Of a DNA stretch of 64,000 bases, positions 1 through 9,500 are shown piece after piece. Source of the stretch: Platycnemis pennipes (lineage: Eukaryota; Arthropoda; Insecta; Odonata; Platycnemididae); NCBI GenBank assembly GCA_933228895.1, contig OW121851.1, forward strand, positions 132,789,624 to 132,853,623, written 5' to 3'. Both the position numbers and the translations under genes were made by a program. The notes below the pieces were generated by a model that did not search any database, was not told the DNA's origin, and was given only the letters and a program-made list of their open reading frames with translations. Numbering within the stretch: the first letter of the stretch is position 1; every line of letters begins with the position of its first letter.

Positions 1-461
1 TCTAGTTGTGTGTTTAAGTGATTTGGCTGCTAATGAAAGACAAAGACTATTTTTCAGATTCAAAAAATGAAATTCACATATGTGAGTTTAAGAACAGGAG
101 TGATTAATGTATTTTGATTATTCTTTGATGAAATGAAAGAAAGGTATAAATGTTTATTGGCTTTGACCATCTGTAATTTCGAAGCATTTCATCATCTTTT
201 GGAGAAATACATTTGCCTGATTTATGCATCTTCCTGGGTGGTGGTTTGGTATAGTCATATTTATTTCGTATTTCTCCCATCTGAAAATTATTTTATACTT
301 TCCATAAGGACACTATAACCAATATTTTGCCGTGAGGACCATCATTGCATGGAAGGAGTTCGCACTGTATTCACATACTTAATTTCTGTAAATCAGGAAT
401 ATTAAAAAAAAAATGCTGGGGAGATTTAATGTTTATGAGTAATACTTTTCAAATGCATAAC
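1..461. other. Unassigned AT-rich DNA
   Basis: I see no gene, repeat or RNA here. The short open frames lack any recognisable domain. Confidence 0.5.
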
Positions 462-660
462 TACAGTAAAACCTCATATTTACGTTATCGGAATTTACGT
501 TTTCCCGCAATTTACTACGTTATTATCGGGTCCCATCGCGATTCCTATATCTCCAACCTATGTAGAACCCTGTATTTAGGTACACCACGAATTTTCCATT
601 TTCCCGCAGTTTGCGATAGATTAAAAAAACAAAATTCCCTTCTATGACATTTAGCCATAC
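462..660 (+). mobile_element. Possible pogo/Tigger-like end
   Basis: TACAGTAAAACCTCATATTT at 462 resembles the terminal inverted repeat of pogo/Tigger elements (TA, then CAGT-AACCTC), and runs into degenerate repeats of TTTACGTTATCGG type. I found no matching opposite end, so this is a one-ended, low-confidence call. Confidence 0.35.
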
Positions 661-752
661 ATACCAGTCTTCATAAAACACTGTTTCTCGTTTCGTTCAT
701 AAACAAGAGAAAGCAGTAATGTGCTGTGTTTTACGGAATAATTTTAACTTTA

Positions 753-831
753 ATCGTTTCAGCGATCGCGAGTTACTATCGCATACACTCGCTATCCTTT
801 TGCAGGGAAAAGATTCTTACTATGAAATGAA
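753..831 (+). repeat. Direct repeat copy 1 (79 bp)
   Basis: The segment from ATCGTTTCAGCGATCGCGAG to CTATGAAATGAA recurs at 1230-1308 with two mismatches, at an offset of 477 bp. It contains the palindrome GCGATCGC. It may be part of the element whose left end is at 462. Confidence 0.8.
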
Positions 832-1143
832 TGCGTATAGGACGCAATTAATAATTCACGAACTCCTGCAGGAGTATATTTAAGCTCTACCGAAGTCATA
901 TTGTGAAGAATGAAAATGATTTTTTACCCAGACATTATGAAATGTTAAATGAACTGAACTGGTGGACGATAACATGGGATCATTCGTCCGACCATCGCGA
1001 TGCATTAATTCAACAGTTTTACTACAAAACAAAACTTATCGAAACTAATTTTATCGCGTGGAAACAGCAATAAATAGATAAAATTATTTTGTAGAGAAAT
1101 TTTTTGCCGTTGGATAATTGCTTGCGCTGGCCGACCAGCGAGT

Positions 1144-1175
1144 TAAAGCTCTGTATTTAGAAATACAGAGCTTTA
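1144..1175. repeat. Perfect short hairpin
   Basis: TAAAGCTCTGTATTT is followed after AG by its exact reverse complement, giving 15-bp arms with a 2-base loop. No terminator-like T run follows. Function unknown. Confidence 0.75.
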
Positions 1176-1229
1176 GGGGCAGTACCTACACAGTGCCACT
1201 AGCGACGGAAAGACGAAATATCACTCGCG

Positions 1230-1308
1230 ATCGTTTCAGCGATCGCGAGTTTCTATCGCATACACTCGCTATCCTTTTGCAGGGAAAAGATTCCTACTAT
1301 GAAATGAA
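1230..1308 (+). repeat. Direct repeat copy 2 (79 bp)
   Basis: Second copy of the 753-831 repeat, nearly identical. It lies directly before a family A solo tail. Confidence 0.8.
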
Positions 1309-1317
1309 GGCGACAAT

Positions 1318-1425
1318 ATAGTTGCTAGTTTGCATGTTAGTAGTGCATGCTTGATGATCTGCACCCCCTGCCACACACCCTCGCGGTGGGTTGCAGGGTA
1401 TGATGTAGATGTAGCTCAATATTCT
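1318..1425 (+). mobile_element. Family A LINE solo 3' tail
   Basis: It contains the block CCCTGCCACACACCCTCGCG then GTGGGTTGCAGGGTATGATG and a GTAGATGTAG end. The same block follows the RT reading frame at 5480-6140 and 62200-62775, so it is the 3' untranslated tail of that LINE family without coding sequence. Confidence 0.75.
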
Positions 1426-1511
1426 CATGTGTTTTTTGTGTTATCCTTAATTACTCCGGAACGTAAATTTTATTTTACTTGGAAATGGATGCGAATTACA
1501 ATATTCAGATG

Positions 1512-1837
1512 ACTCGAGGGTTTTCGGGTTTCTTCCGCGTTGGTTCATATAAACCCTCATGAACCATAGAGAAATCCTTCCAGGGATATCCAGGAACCCG
1601 TATGAACCATAGGGATATCCCTTTGGAATACAGTTTCGCCGGCATTCTAGACGCCATCTTCAGGTCCGGAGATCGCGTCCCATCAAATTTCCAATATTTT
1701 AGTTTTATATATTTCCCATATTTTCGTAATATACATATATTTCCTATACTTCGGACCTGAAGATGCCGTCTGGAATGCCGGCGAAACTGTCGTGCAGTAA
1801 GATGAACCAACGCGGAAAGAAACGGAAACCCTCGAGT
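1512..1837. mobile_element. Palindromic foldback element (about 326 bp)
   Basis: The ends are ACTCGAGGGTTTTCGGGTTT and its near reverse complement at 1802-1837. Inner arms 1630-1672 (CAGTTTCGCCGGCATTC onward) and 1751-1791 also pair. The left arm has an extra stretch of about 80 bp with repeated GAACCATAG-GGATATCC units. The loop is AT-rich. It looks like a MITE or a long inverted repeat. Short open frames across it are palindrome artefacts. Confidence 0.8.
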
Positions 1838-3041
1838 AATCTTCTACTCCCAGCGGAAGCCTTCGCAGCAACTCGAATATTTTCAATTTAGGCGTAAATA
1901 AAAATTGCGGATCCTCATCATGCAACTCGCACTGATATAGCGAAACATTTAAGATTACCGGTCTCTACAATGGATGCAATTATGGAAAATCGCGATGTGA
2001 TTCAGAAACATGCTAGCTAGTGCAGACACCTGTAGAAAAATAGAAAATGTCAAGAAATCATGAATACCAACTTAAATAGCAGTTTCTAAGTTCTAGATCG
2101 TCTAATATCGCCGTGAATGGCTTCGTCGTAAGAGAAAAGGGATTGCATAATGTATAAGTTTGGGAATGGTGGATTTGACACCCTCCAATGGTTGGTTGGG
2201 TTGGTTGAAACATTGGTACAAATATATCGTACAAAAATAAATCAGGACAGCTCTATACTTAAAGAAAAATTCAGTTTATTCCAGGAAAATCTCGGCCAGT
2301 AGTGGAGAGAGCGGGGAGCCCATGGCTAGGCCTGGTTTCAAACATTTAAAAAAATATTTATCAGATATATTGACATGTTCAAGGATTTCTTTTTCATTTC
2401 ATATTTTATCATAGCACTCAACATTGAATCGGTGATTATTATACTATCAATATTGAAATAGAATTTGTAACTAAAAACGGGATAAAATCCATTCATAAAA
2501 GTTTTCAGCGGGATACATAGAAAAAGCGGGACTTCTGAAATTAACTCAGGATATTTGTAGAAATAAGTGACTGCCTTGGGAAAAGCGGACCCCGTTTCCG
2601 AAAATTAGCATCCTATTAAAAAATTTTGCTGAGAGGATTTAATGATTATGAACAACTCTCTTCAAATGCGTACCTATTCGATTTTCGCAGGTGGAGATGA
2701 AATTTACTCACCACTTTGAGGGGGAATACTTCTCAAACGAGGCGTTTACTAATTCATCAAGTTACGTTCGAAAGGATTCTTAAAGTGATTTCTCGTTACC
2801 GGAATTTGAGTAGGAACTTTCATTGTATTAGATTATAACGAGGCATAAGACGTTCAGAAACAAATTAAAATAGAGATACAGTAACTAAATGGCATGGACA
2901 TTGATGGACACGTAAATAATCTCATTTTTAGAAGCATCGTTTGGAATATCTCTTTGCGATGAAATGCATGAAGTCCTGACGAGAGACAGAACCTATAAAG
3001 TGAAGGCGAGTGAAAAAACGAAAACGCCAAATTCTGGAATA
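1838..3041. other. Unassigned AT-rich DNA
   Basis: No recognisable gene or repeat family. No open frame here has a domain I know. Confidence 0.5.
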
Positions 3042-3722
3042 CAGTCAAACCTCCCAACTGTGGACATGTTTGGGACCTGAAAAACTGTCCGATATTGAGA
3101 GGTGTTCGTTATTTAGGTTGGGCCGGAATTAGGACAGGTTTTTCTATGCAGTAACTGCGGCGTATGAAAATAGAAAGGCATTTAATACGTTGCGTTCAAT
3201 TTTTATTTTTTAAATCTTTGAAAAATAAATCCACGCAACAAAAAATACGGAATGAAACAATTATGTACTTTTTATCCATAGAAAAACTATTGGAATAATC
3301 GTGATCAAAACGAGAAACGAAAACTTGGACCCTAATAAAGAGATAAGCACCAGTGTAATACGCAGTGAGTGGATTAAGGAAAGAGGCAGGAGAACTAATT
3401 TGTAGAAAGACAACCTGATTGATCCCTAATTTCTTAGAAAAAGTATTTTCTGGAAAAGTTTCTTAGGTGTATATATTTGATTCATTATATGTTTTTTTTC
3501 TGTTACGGAGATGAGAAATGTTTAGAGGATAGTTCATAGTGTGTGTCCGTTAATTGAGGTAATTGAAGAAAAAAATGTTCATTTCTGTTGTCCGCGTCCT
3601 TTATTGAGTGTGTCCGCTATTTGGAGGTGTTAGTTCCGTAAGCCTCAATGTTCTGCTGCCGGGGATTGATAAACTCCGTTTTTAGAAGTCGCTATTTGAA
3701 GGTGTCAGTTAAGGTTTGACTG
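3042..3722 (+). mobile_element. Pogo-like non-autonomous DNA transposon (681 bp)
   Basis: The left end is TA-CAGTCAAACCTCCCAACTG and the right end AAGGTTTGACTG-TA, so the TIRs share CAGTCAAACCT and are flanked by TA, the target site of Tc1/mariner/pogo elements. Diverged subterminal repeats (GGAGGTGTT-type, GTCCGCTATTT-type) lie inside both ends. No transposase frame is visible. Confidence 0.8.
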
Positions 3723-4400
3723 TATATGATATTACTACAATTGGATGGAGGAAGTAGAGGAGTTAGATATGCTATATCCATTTCGTGCTGTACTTTTCAA
3801 TGAATTTTTATTTAAAATAATTTCGTATTTTAGCACGCCGTCGCCCTAGCTCGACGGAAATTGATCGGGGTGGGGTAAAAACGGACAAAGTGGCGCGGGC
3901 AAAGGAATAAATGAACGATGCACTGGGGCTCGAGGATCGAACAACGCTTGTTCACAAGGAAGCAGTCCATCCGCCTGTGATGGCCCCTAATTTTCGGCTT
4001 TAATTTTAGCTCCATATTGAGCACTGGTGATCTATGATCTTTCCAAGGGTCATGTCACCCCGGGCGCGTTTGAACTAAAATGGTAAACCGTCATGTAAAT
4101 GCTCTCTCGACGGAAAATGTTCTCCTATACTATCTAATTTTGTGATCTTGTCTCGACCGGGAGAGTATGGCTCCTCTCTGACCCTTTTCCTCGCTCAGGG
4201 ACTCTCCGACGGAAATAGTCCTGGGACGTCATACTTCCTTTGTGCGTCTGTTGCCACGGGGGCACGCATCTGTGACCTCCTTCGCGGCGCCTCCCTCGCG
4301 TGGGGAGGGGCGTCACGGCTGCAGTCGGGGCCCCTGAAGGTTCCTTCGACCCCCGAGTATCCTATCCGTGGGTTTCAAGTCCGCACCCGAACTTATAGGC
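3723..4400. other. Unassigned region with a GC-rich patch
   Basis: 3723-4080 is unremarkable. 4140-4400 is unusually GC-rich and keeps a + frame open from 4142 to 4498, but it shows no known motif and overlaps the SINE that follows. I do not call it a gene. Confidence 0.4.
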
Positions 4401-4692
4401 GCTTCATACCGAGAAGAAAGGTGCATACAAAGGATGGGAATGGAAGGGTGAAGAGGAGGGTGGAGGGACCCCCGGCTTCGGTATTAGCCTCATCTTAACC
4501 AAAGGCACAAAGGGGTCTACGACTTAACGTCCCATTCGACGGACGATGTGCTGCACTTGAAATTCTCTCCACAAAACACTCAAGCAGGGGCCGGTTTACC
4601 AATGAAAATTATCTTCCACTGCCGGAGTTCGAACACGGGCCTTCCCGGTGACAGGTCAGTATTCTAACCAATGCACCAACCCGAGTCCCGCA
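4400..4692 (-). mobile_element. tRNA-derived SINE (family E2)
   Basis: Read on the - strand it starts GACTCGGGTTGGTGCATTGG, with a B-box-like GTTCGAACTCC, and continues into a body ending near a CCCTTCC-rich tail. The same order is seen at 49545-49828 and 54440-54705. The Pol III-type head and shared body identify a SINE. Confidence 0.75.
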
Positions 4693-4999
4693 CCACCTTG
4701 CTGATCAAATACGACTACTGCGTGGAACCGCATCTTGAGAGTTTAAAAAAGCGATGCACAAGGAAAAGTGTGTGCAGCGGATGTTATAAGCACACTGCCA
4801 CGAACTACGATACATCGTAGTATCACGTTCTCCCCGCGAACGATTTTGTTCCAGTTTTGATATGGAATCAATTAAATTGGGGAGTCACGAAGATGCAATC
4901 AAAGCTTCAAGTCGCGGCACAAAGCGTACATGTCTAAATACAATCGTTGGATCAATATTTTCCTGTTTTCTCCGTTGAAATCCTTTTTAACCCAAATTT

Positions 5000-5055
5000 A
5001 CATCTACGCGATACCCTTCAAGTCAAGGCGAGGGTGTGTGGCAGGGGTTTTTAGG
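5000..5055 (-). mobile_element. Degenerate family A tail
   Basis: ACATCTACGCGATACCCTTC then GCGAGGGTGTGTGGCAGGGG is the reverse complement of the family A 3' tail, with several changes. Confidence 0.55.
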
Positions 5056-5479
5056 CTTGGTAAATACCGGAGCGTCTGGATGAATGACGCTATTTCCATT
5101 CGATCGCTAGGGAATGCAAAACTCTCATATGGTCGTCATTACCTTTAGTTCCGTGATTAATCAGACCCATAAGTCGAACCAGTTAAATGCTATGGTTATG
5201 TGGAGGTACTCGTTAAGCGAATCTGGTTCTCGTATTCAGGTGTATTCAAACAGGTATCCGAGGATTCGCCGAGTCGCTCAAGTAGTTGCCTTTGCATTCT
5301 TTTCGGCAGTCATGCACTCATCGAAATCACCTGTACTCACCAAGATATTCATGCATTCATCAGGCCTACTTTTTTAACCGGGTACACATATAGCTACGAT
5401 ACACACAGTGACATACTCCCACCATGCTTTCGTTCCTCTGTCACCCCTTTAACATCCTATAACTCCAGAGCACATCCGA

Positions 5480-6140
5480 GAAATATGCGGCCGAGCGAAG
5501 AGAAAGCTAGGATTTGAGTACTTGGGAAATGTGATGAGAAGACAAAAGAGCGATGTTACTTTTCACTAATTAGCCCCCACCTTGAGTATGCAGCCAGTAT
5601 ATTGGATCCGAATGAATTAGGTTTGATCAGAGAACTAGACAGAGAGCAGCGTAGAGCAGCTAGGTTCGTTAAAAGGTGTTACGATAGGTTGAGTAGTGTT
5701 TCAGAATTGATACAAGAATTTGGGTGGGAATCATTATCAGAGCGTAGGTTGAAGTACAGATTAAATCTATTAGAGAAATTTAAATCGGATAGCTTTACTG
5801 AAGATGTTAGGCACATATTAAAAACACCAGCGTATTATGCTAGATTCGACCAGATAAATAAGATTAGAGAGATAGATTGTCGTACTGATAGATTCAAAAT
5901 GGTATTTTCCCCCCGTACTATAAGAGAACAGAATAGGCAGCATAGCAAGCAGTAGGGGAAATATTTTAGAGTAGTCTGTGATGCATGTATTAACCCCTCA
6001 AATACTATATATACTAACAATCTAGTTGCGTGAGACCCTATAGTTGCTTGTTTGCATGTCGGTAGAGCATGCTTGGTGTTCTTCACACCCTGCCACACAC
6101 CCTCGCGGTGGCTTGCAGGGTATCGTGTAGATGTAGCACT
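5480..6140 (+). mobile_element. Family A LINE, 5'-truncated, RT C-terminus plus 3' tail
   Basis: The frame includes ISPHLEYAASILDPNELGLI, then REQRRAARFVKRCYDRLSS, then FSPRTIREQNRQH, the C-terminal end of a non-LTR reverse transcriptase (CR1/L2/Jockey type). After the stop at 5953-5955 comes an untranslated tail with CCCTGCCACACACCCTCGCG and TGTAGATGTAG. It is the best reference copy for family A here. It ends about 310 bp upstream of the P450 start codon, so it may have brought sequence into the promoter region. Confidence 0.85.
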
Positions 6141-6449
6141 TGCTCCGTCCACCTCTAAAACGCCTCTTCTGCCAACACCTCCTTCTAACTTCGAATCTGC
6201 TACAGGCAGCTTAAAAAAATCTCGCTTCTTCCGGTGTTCAATTCGAGGCCCAAGGGACGGGGTGGTTTGTACCCGAGCTACGGATCCCTCTTCCCCCTCC
6301 CTTACCTTCCCCACCATCCACCCTTCTATACCGTTTCCCACCTTCCTTCCCCGCCCCATCCTCCCCCCGTTTCCCCAAATACCCGGCACCCCCGCGTCAG
6401 TTTCCCACTTTCAGCTGCGGGCTCTCGAGAGACCAAGGAGTCCCCCGGC
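6141..6449 (+). promoter_or_regulatory. Probable P450 5' flank/UTR
   Basis: This C-rich stretch precedes the start codon. A pyrimidine run ending TTTCCCACTTTCAG near 6414 could be a splice acceptor for an upstream noncoding exon. I see no clear TATA box. The assignment rests on position only. Confidence 0.35.
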
Positions 6450-6540
6450 ATGTGGCTGCTCGTCGGCGCCCTACTGGTCCTCATCGCCGCTCTGCTGGCG
6501 TTGGCCGTTGGCGGAAGGAGACCTCCGCAGTTCCCTCCAG
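6450..6540 (+). CDS. P450 exon 1: start codon, membrane anchor, hinge
   Basis: This exon encodes [20 protein letters not shown], then a GGRR basic stop-transfer stretch and PPQFPPG. The donor GTGAGG at 6541 splits a Gly codon in phase 1. I chose ATG 6450 because it sits directly before the hydrophobic signal anchor. The frame stays open upstream to an ATG at 6234, but that would add 72 residues rich in Pro and Ser, atypical before a P450 anchor. A pyrimidine tract ending in AG near 6404-6414 could be the acceptor of an intron in the 5' untranslated region. Confidence 0.85.
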
Positions 6541-9500
6541 GTGAGGTTCCTCCACCACCTTGGAAGGGAGGACAACGCTCCTTCCCAACCGGCACCTCTC
6601 TCCTAAAGCCGGTGTCCTTTGGTCAAATTTTCGTCAATTTTTTTTTTATAAAAATAGGATACAACTGAGTTTGACCATGTAACAGGGTGGAATGGGGGCG
6701 TTCGCTCGGAACCGAAATAGCAATTTTGTACACGAAATCGATTAGATTGGAACGAAAAACGAATTTTAGTGAAAAAATTAATCTTCTAATCACAACCATT
6801 CACTCGTAAATCAAAAATTAAAATAAGCAAAAGGTGATGCCCACCGAAAAAGATGCTTTGATATCATTGACGTCATTTTCCTCCCATCCTTGACTGCTTT
6901 TAGGGGAAGGGAAGGGAGTGGAGGGGGTTCTCGGAAGGTCTGCTCACACAGATCCTGTCGCAACTGCTCCTATTGGCAGAGTTAGCTGTGTCCCCCCATT
7001 GCGATAAGGCAGGGTAGCTTCGCGGGCTCAGTTGTGATTGGACGAAGTCGATATACGTCAGAGGTTGCACCACGCCCACTTTTCCGAAAGGGTTAAAAAC
7101 ATCAGTTTTTCGCCGCTTATAACTCGAGAAATGAACGGCGGATCAAAAAACGGAAAAATATGGGTCTTTTTATTTTACAAACTCTATCAGATTTGGCAAT
7201 AAAGAATATGGTAAACGACCCCATTGTATCCAAATACATTTTGGTCCTAACTTATGTATACAAACTTTTGGACTTAACAGAACTTGCTCAAAGTTTCCAT
7301 CCAAATGTATGAAACCAACTAATCACAGACTTCCAAAAAAAGGTTAGAATTGTACTCCGCTTTTTTGAGTGATTTGCAGGGAGTGTGTATAATAATAATA
7401 ATATAGTATCCATGGTTCATAGCTGGATCCAGAGGTGCAACAACGGGGTAGGCAGGAGGGCATTGCGCCCCCCCCCCCTTCTCCCCTCCAATGTGGAAAC
7501 TAAAAGGAAAGTGTCCTTTTAATTGCTATTACCTGGATATGGATACAGAATTCTCCAACCAGTGACAGCTATCATGAACAAATAAAGCAGTTTCAGGAAA
7601 TTAGTATTTCATTATGCAGCCAGGAAAAACATTTGTAACTTCCACAATTAAAATATTTATTATGCGATCAGGTTTCATCGAATAGTCTAAATCATAAGGT
7701 GAGACTCTACAGGACGTATTGCCATATCGATTGAGTTAGCATCTTCATTGCTATTTGGTGTTTTTAACTGTGGAATTTACTATTTTTTTCTTTACTGCAG
7801 CAATCTTTAAACCGAACTACGAGAGTGTTGGAACATCGCGTGTAGTGCCAGGAGGGGAATATGGTATTTAAAAGATATGAAAGTCAAATTCGAGCAACAT
7901 TGTACTTTGTACAGTATTTGCTAGGTAATTTTCTTCAACTCTCATACTTAAGAGCCTAAAATATTTTCGGGCCGTCGAGCAAAGACAGGAGATAACGTTG
8001 AAATATTCACGGATAGTAACATTATGGCTACATGTCAGTGGAAAAAAAACTTCAAAAACCAAGCCCTTCCTTAATCTTGTCATTAAAACTAAATTATTCA
8101 TGTTATCATTCCTAGAAACAGGGTTTTACGAGAAAAAAATAACGATGTTCAGGAAAAAAATTTGGCTTATATATTTAATCTGTGAGAAAATTTCGTATCA
8201 AGTAGGTACATCATCAATACAAAAGAAACTATTTTCATGTATATTCCCCATTAGCTGCTGTTGAAGTACGCATTGGATTATCTGGGAACAGAAGGAAATC
8301 AATAATGCAAGTCGACGCTCACTACTGAAGTATTCTTTTCTTATGTGGCAGTGTATAGTTTGTTGTAATTTTCAACCGCTGCGAGTGATGTTGAAAAGTA
8401 TCATGTGTAGGATTAACAATGCTGATTCAAATAAATATTGGCGTTGCAATACACGTAGATTTGTAAAGTAAAATTATAAAAAAGATCGCTTTGCGTGTAA
8501 AACGCTTGTTATATTCTCGCAGTTAATAGTCTGTTGGTAGTCCATTGGACTTGAATGGAAATAGCTGTGGAAATGGAGCATTAAAAAATTCAGCTGCCGT
8601 AACGCCGGCTGAGGTGATCATTGGTAACGTGACGGCCTAGCGAGCCAAATACTGTGGGTTCGAACTCTGCTTAGGGCATGGATAAGGTATTTAGAGTTCA
8701 GGATAGACGGTGCTACTAAACTGAACAGTATGAGCTATTAAAAATCGAATGTATCTGCTAGTACTCAGGTACTGTTATATTGCCTTTCTATATATCAGCT
8801 ACAATGTCGGAAATGTTTGTTCACTAGAAGGTGAAGTGAAAACAGTCAGGATTATCTCGAATAAGTAACCAAGGAGTCACGTGTTATAAACACGAATGGT
8901 TCGCAAATTTGGTGTGTCAAAACCGCTGATTACCACCTCATTGATTGCTTACACTTGTGTTTTATCTCACCTATGAGCTCTATAGTCGAGACAAATGAGA
9001 AAAGCTCAAGTGAAAACAATTAATCATATGTAACAAGCGATTCAGAAACTAAATTTGCCAAAAAAAATCGTGTTTATACCACGTGGCTCCTTGGTTACCT
9101 ATTCGAGATAATCCTGAATAATTCAAACACAGCCCCCGTGGCGTGGCTGGCGAGTGAGTAGGGCATTCGGCTCAGTATCTGAGGATTCTGGGTTCTAATC
9201 TAGGTGAGGCCTTTTCAGTCACTCGCGGTTGGAAGCCGTCGCTATGTTATGTTTCGGGCTGGTGTCGTCGTAGGAAGGAAAGGAACTGGCCGCCGATCCA
9301 TCATGAGTTAAATAGGTTAATTATATTCGCCCCTGCGTTGTATTTGAGTACTCCCTGGTTTTCTTCTGGCATCGAACCAACGTTGGGATGGTTTCAAATT
9401 AAAATGAATGGCATTATTACCTTTATGTGCGGGAAAAATCTTTATGACGTTCAGTGTATTTCGCGCACCTCATGAGCTAATTTCAAAGCGAGTGACCCTC

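Noticed and set aside
4142..4498. 118-codon GC-rich frame as a host gene
   Set aside because: No recognisable motif, it overlaps a SINE, and no splice-compatible partner exon was found.
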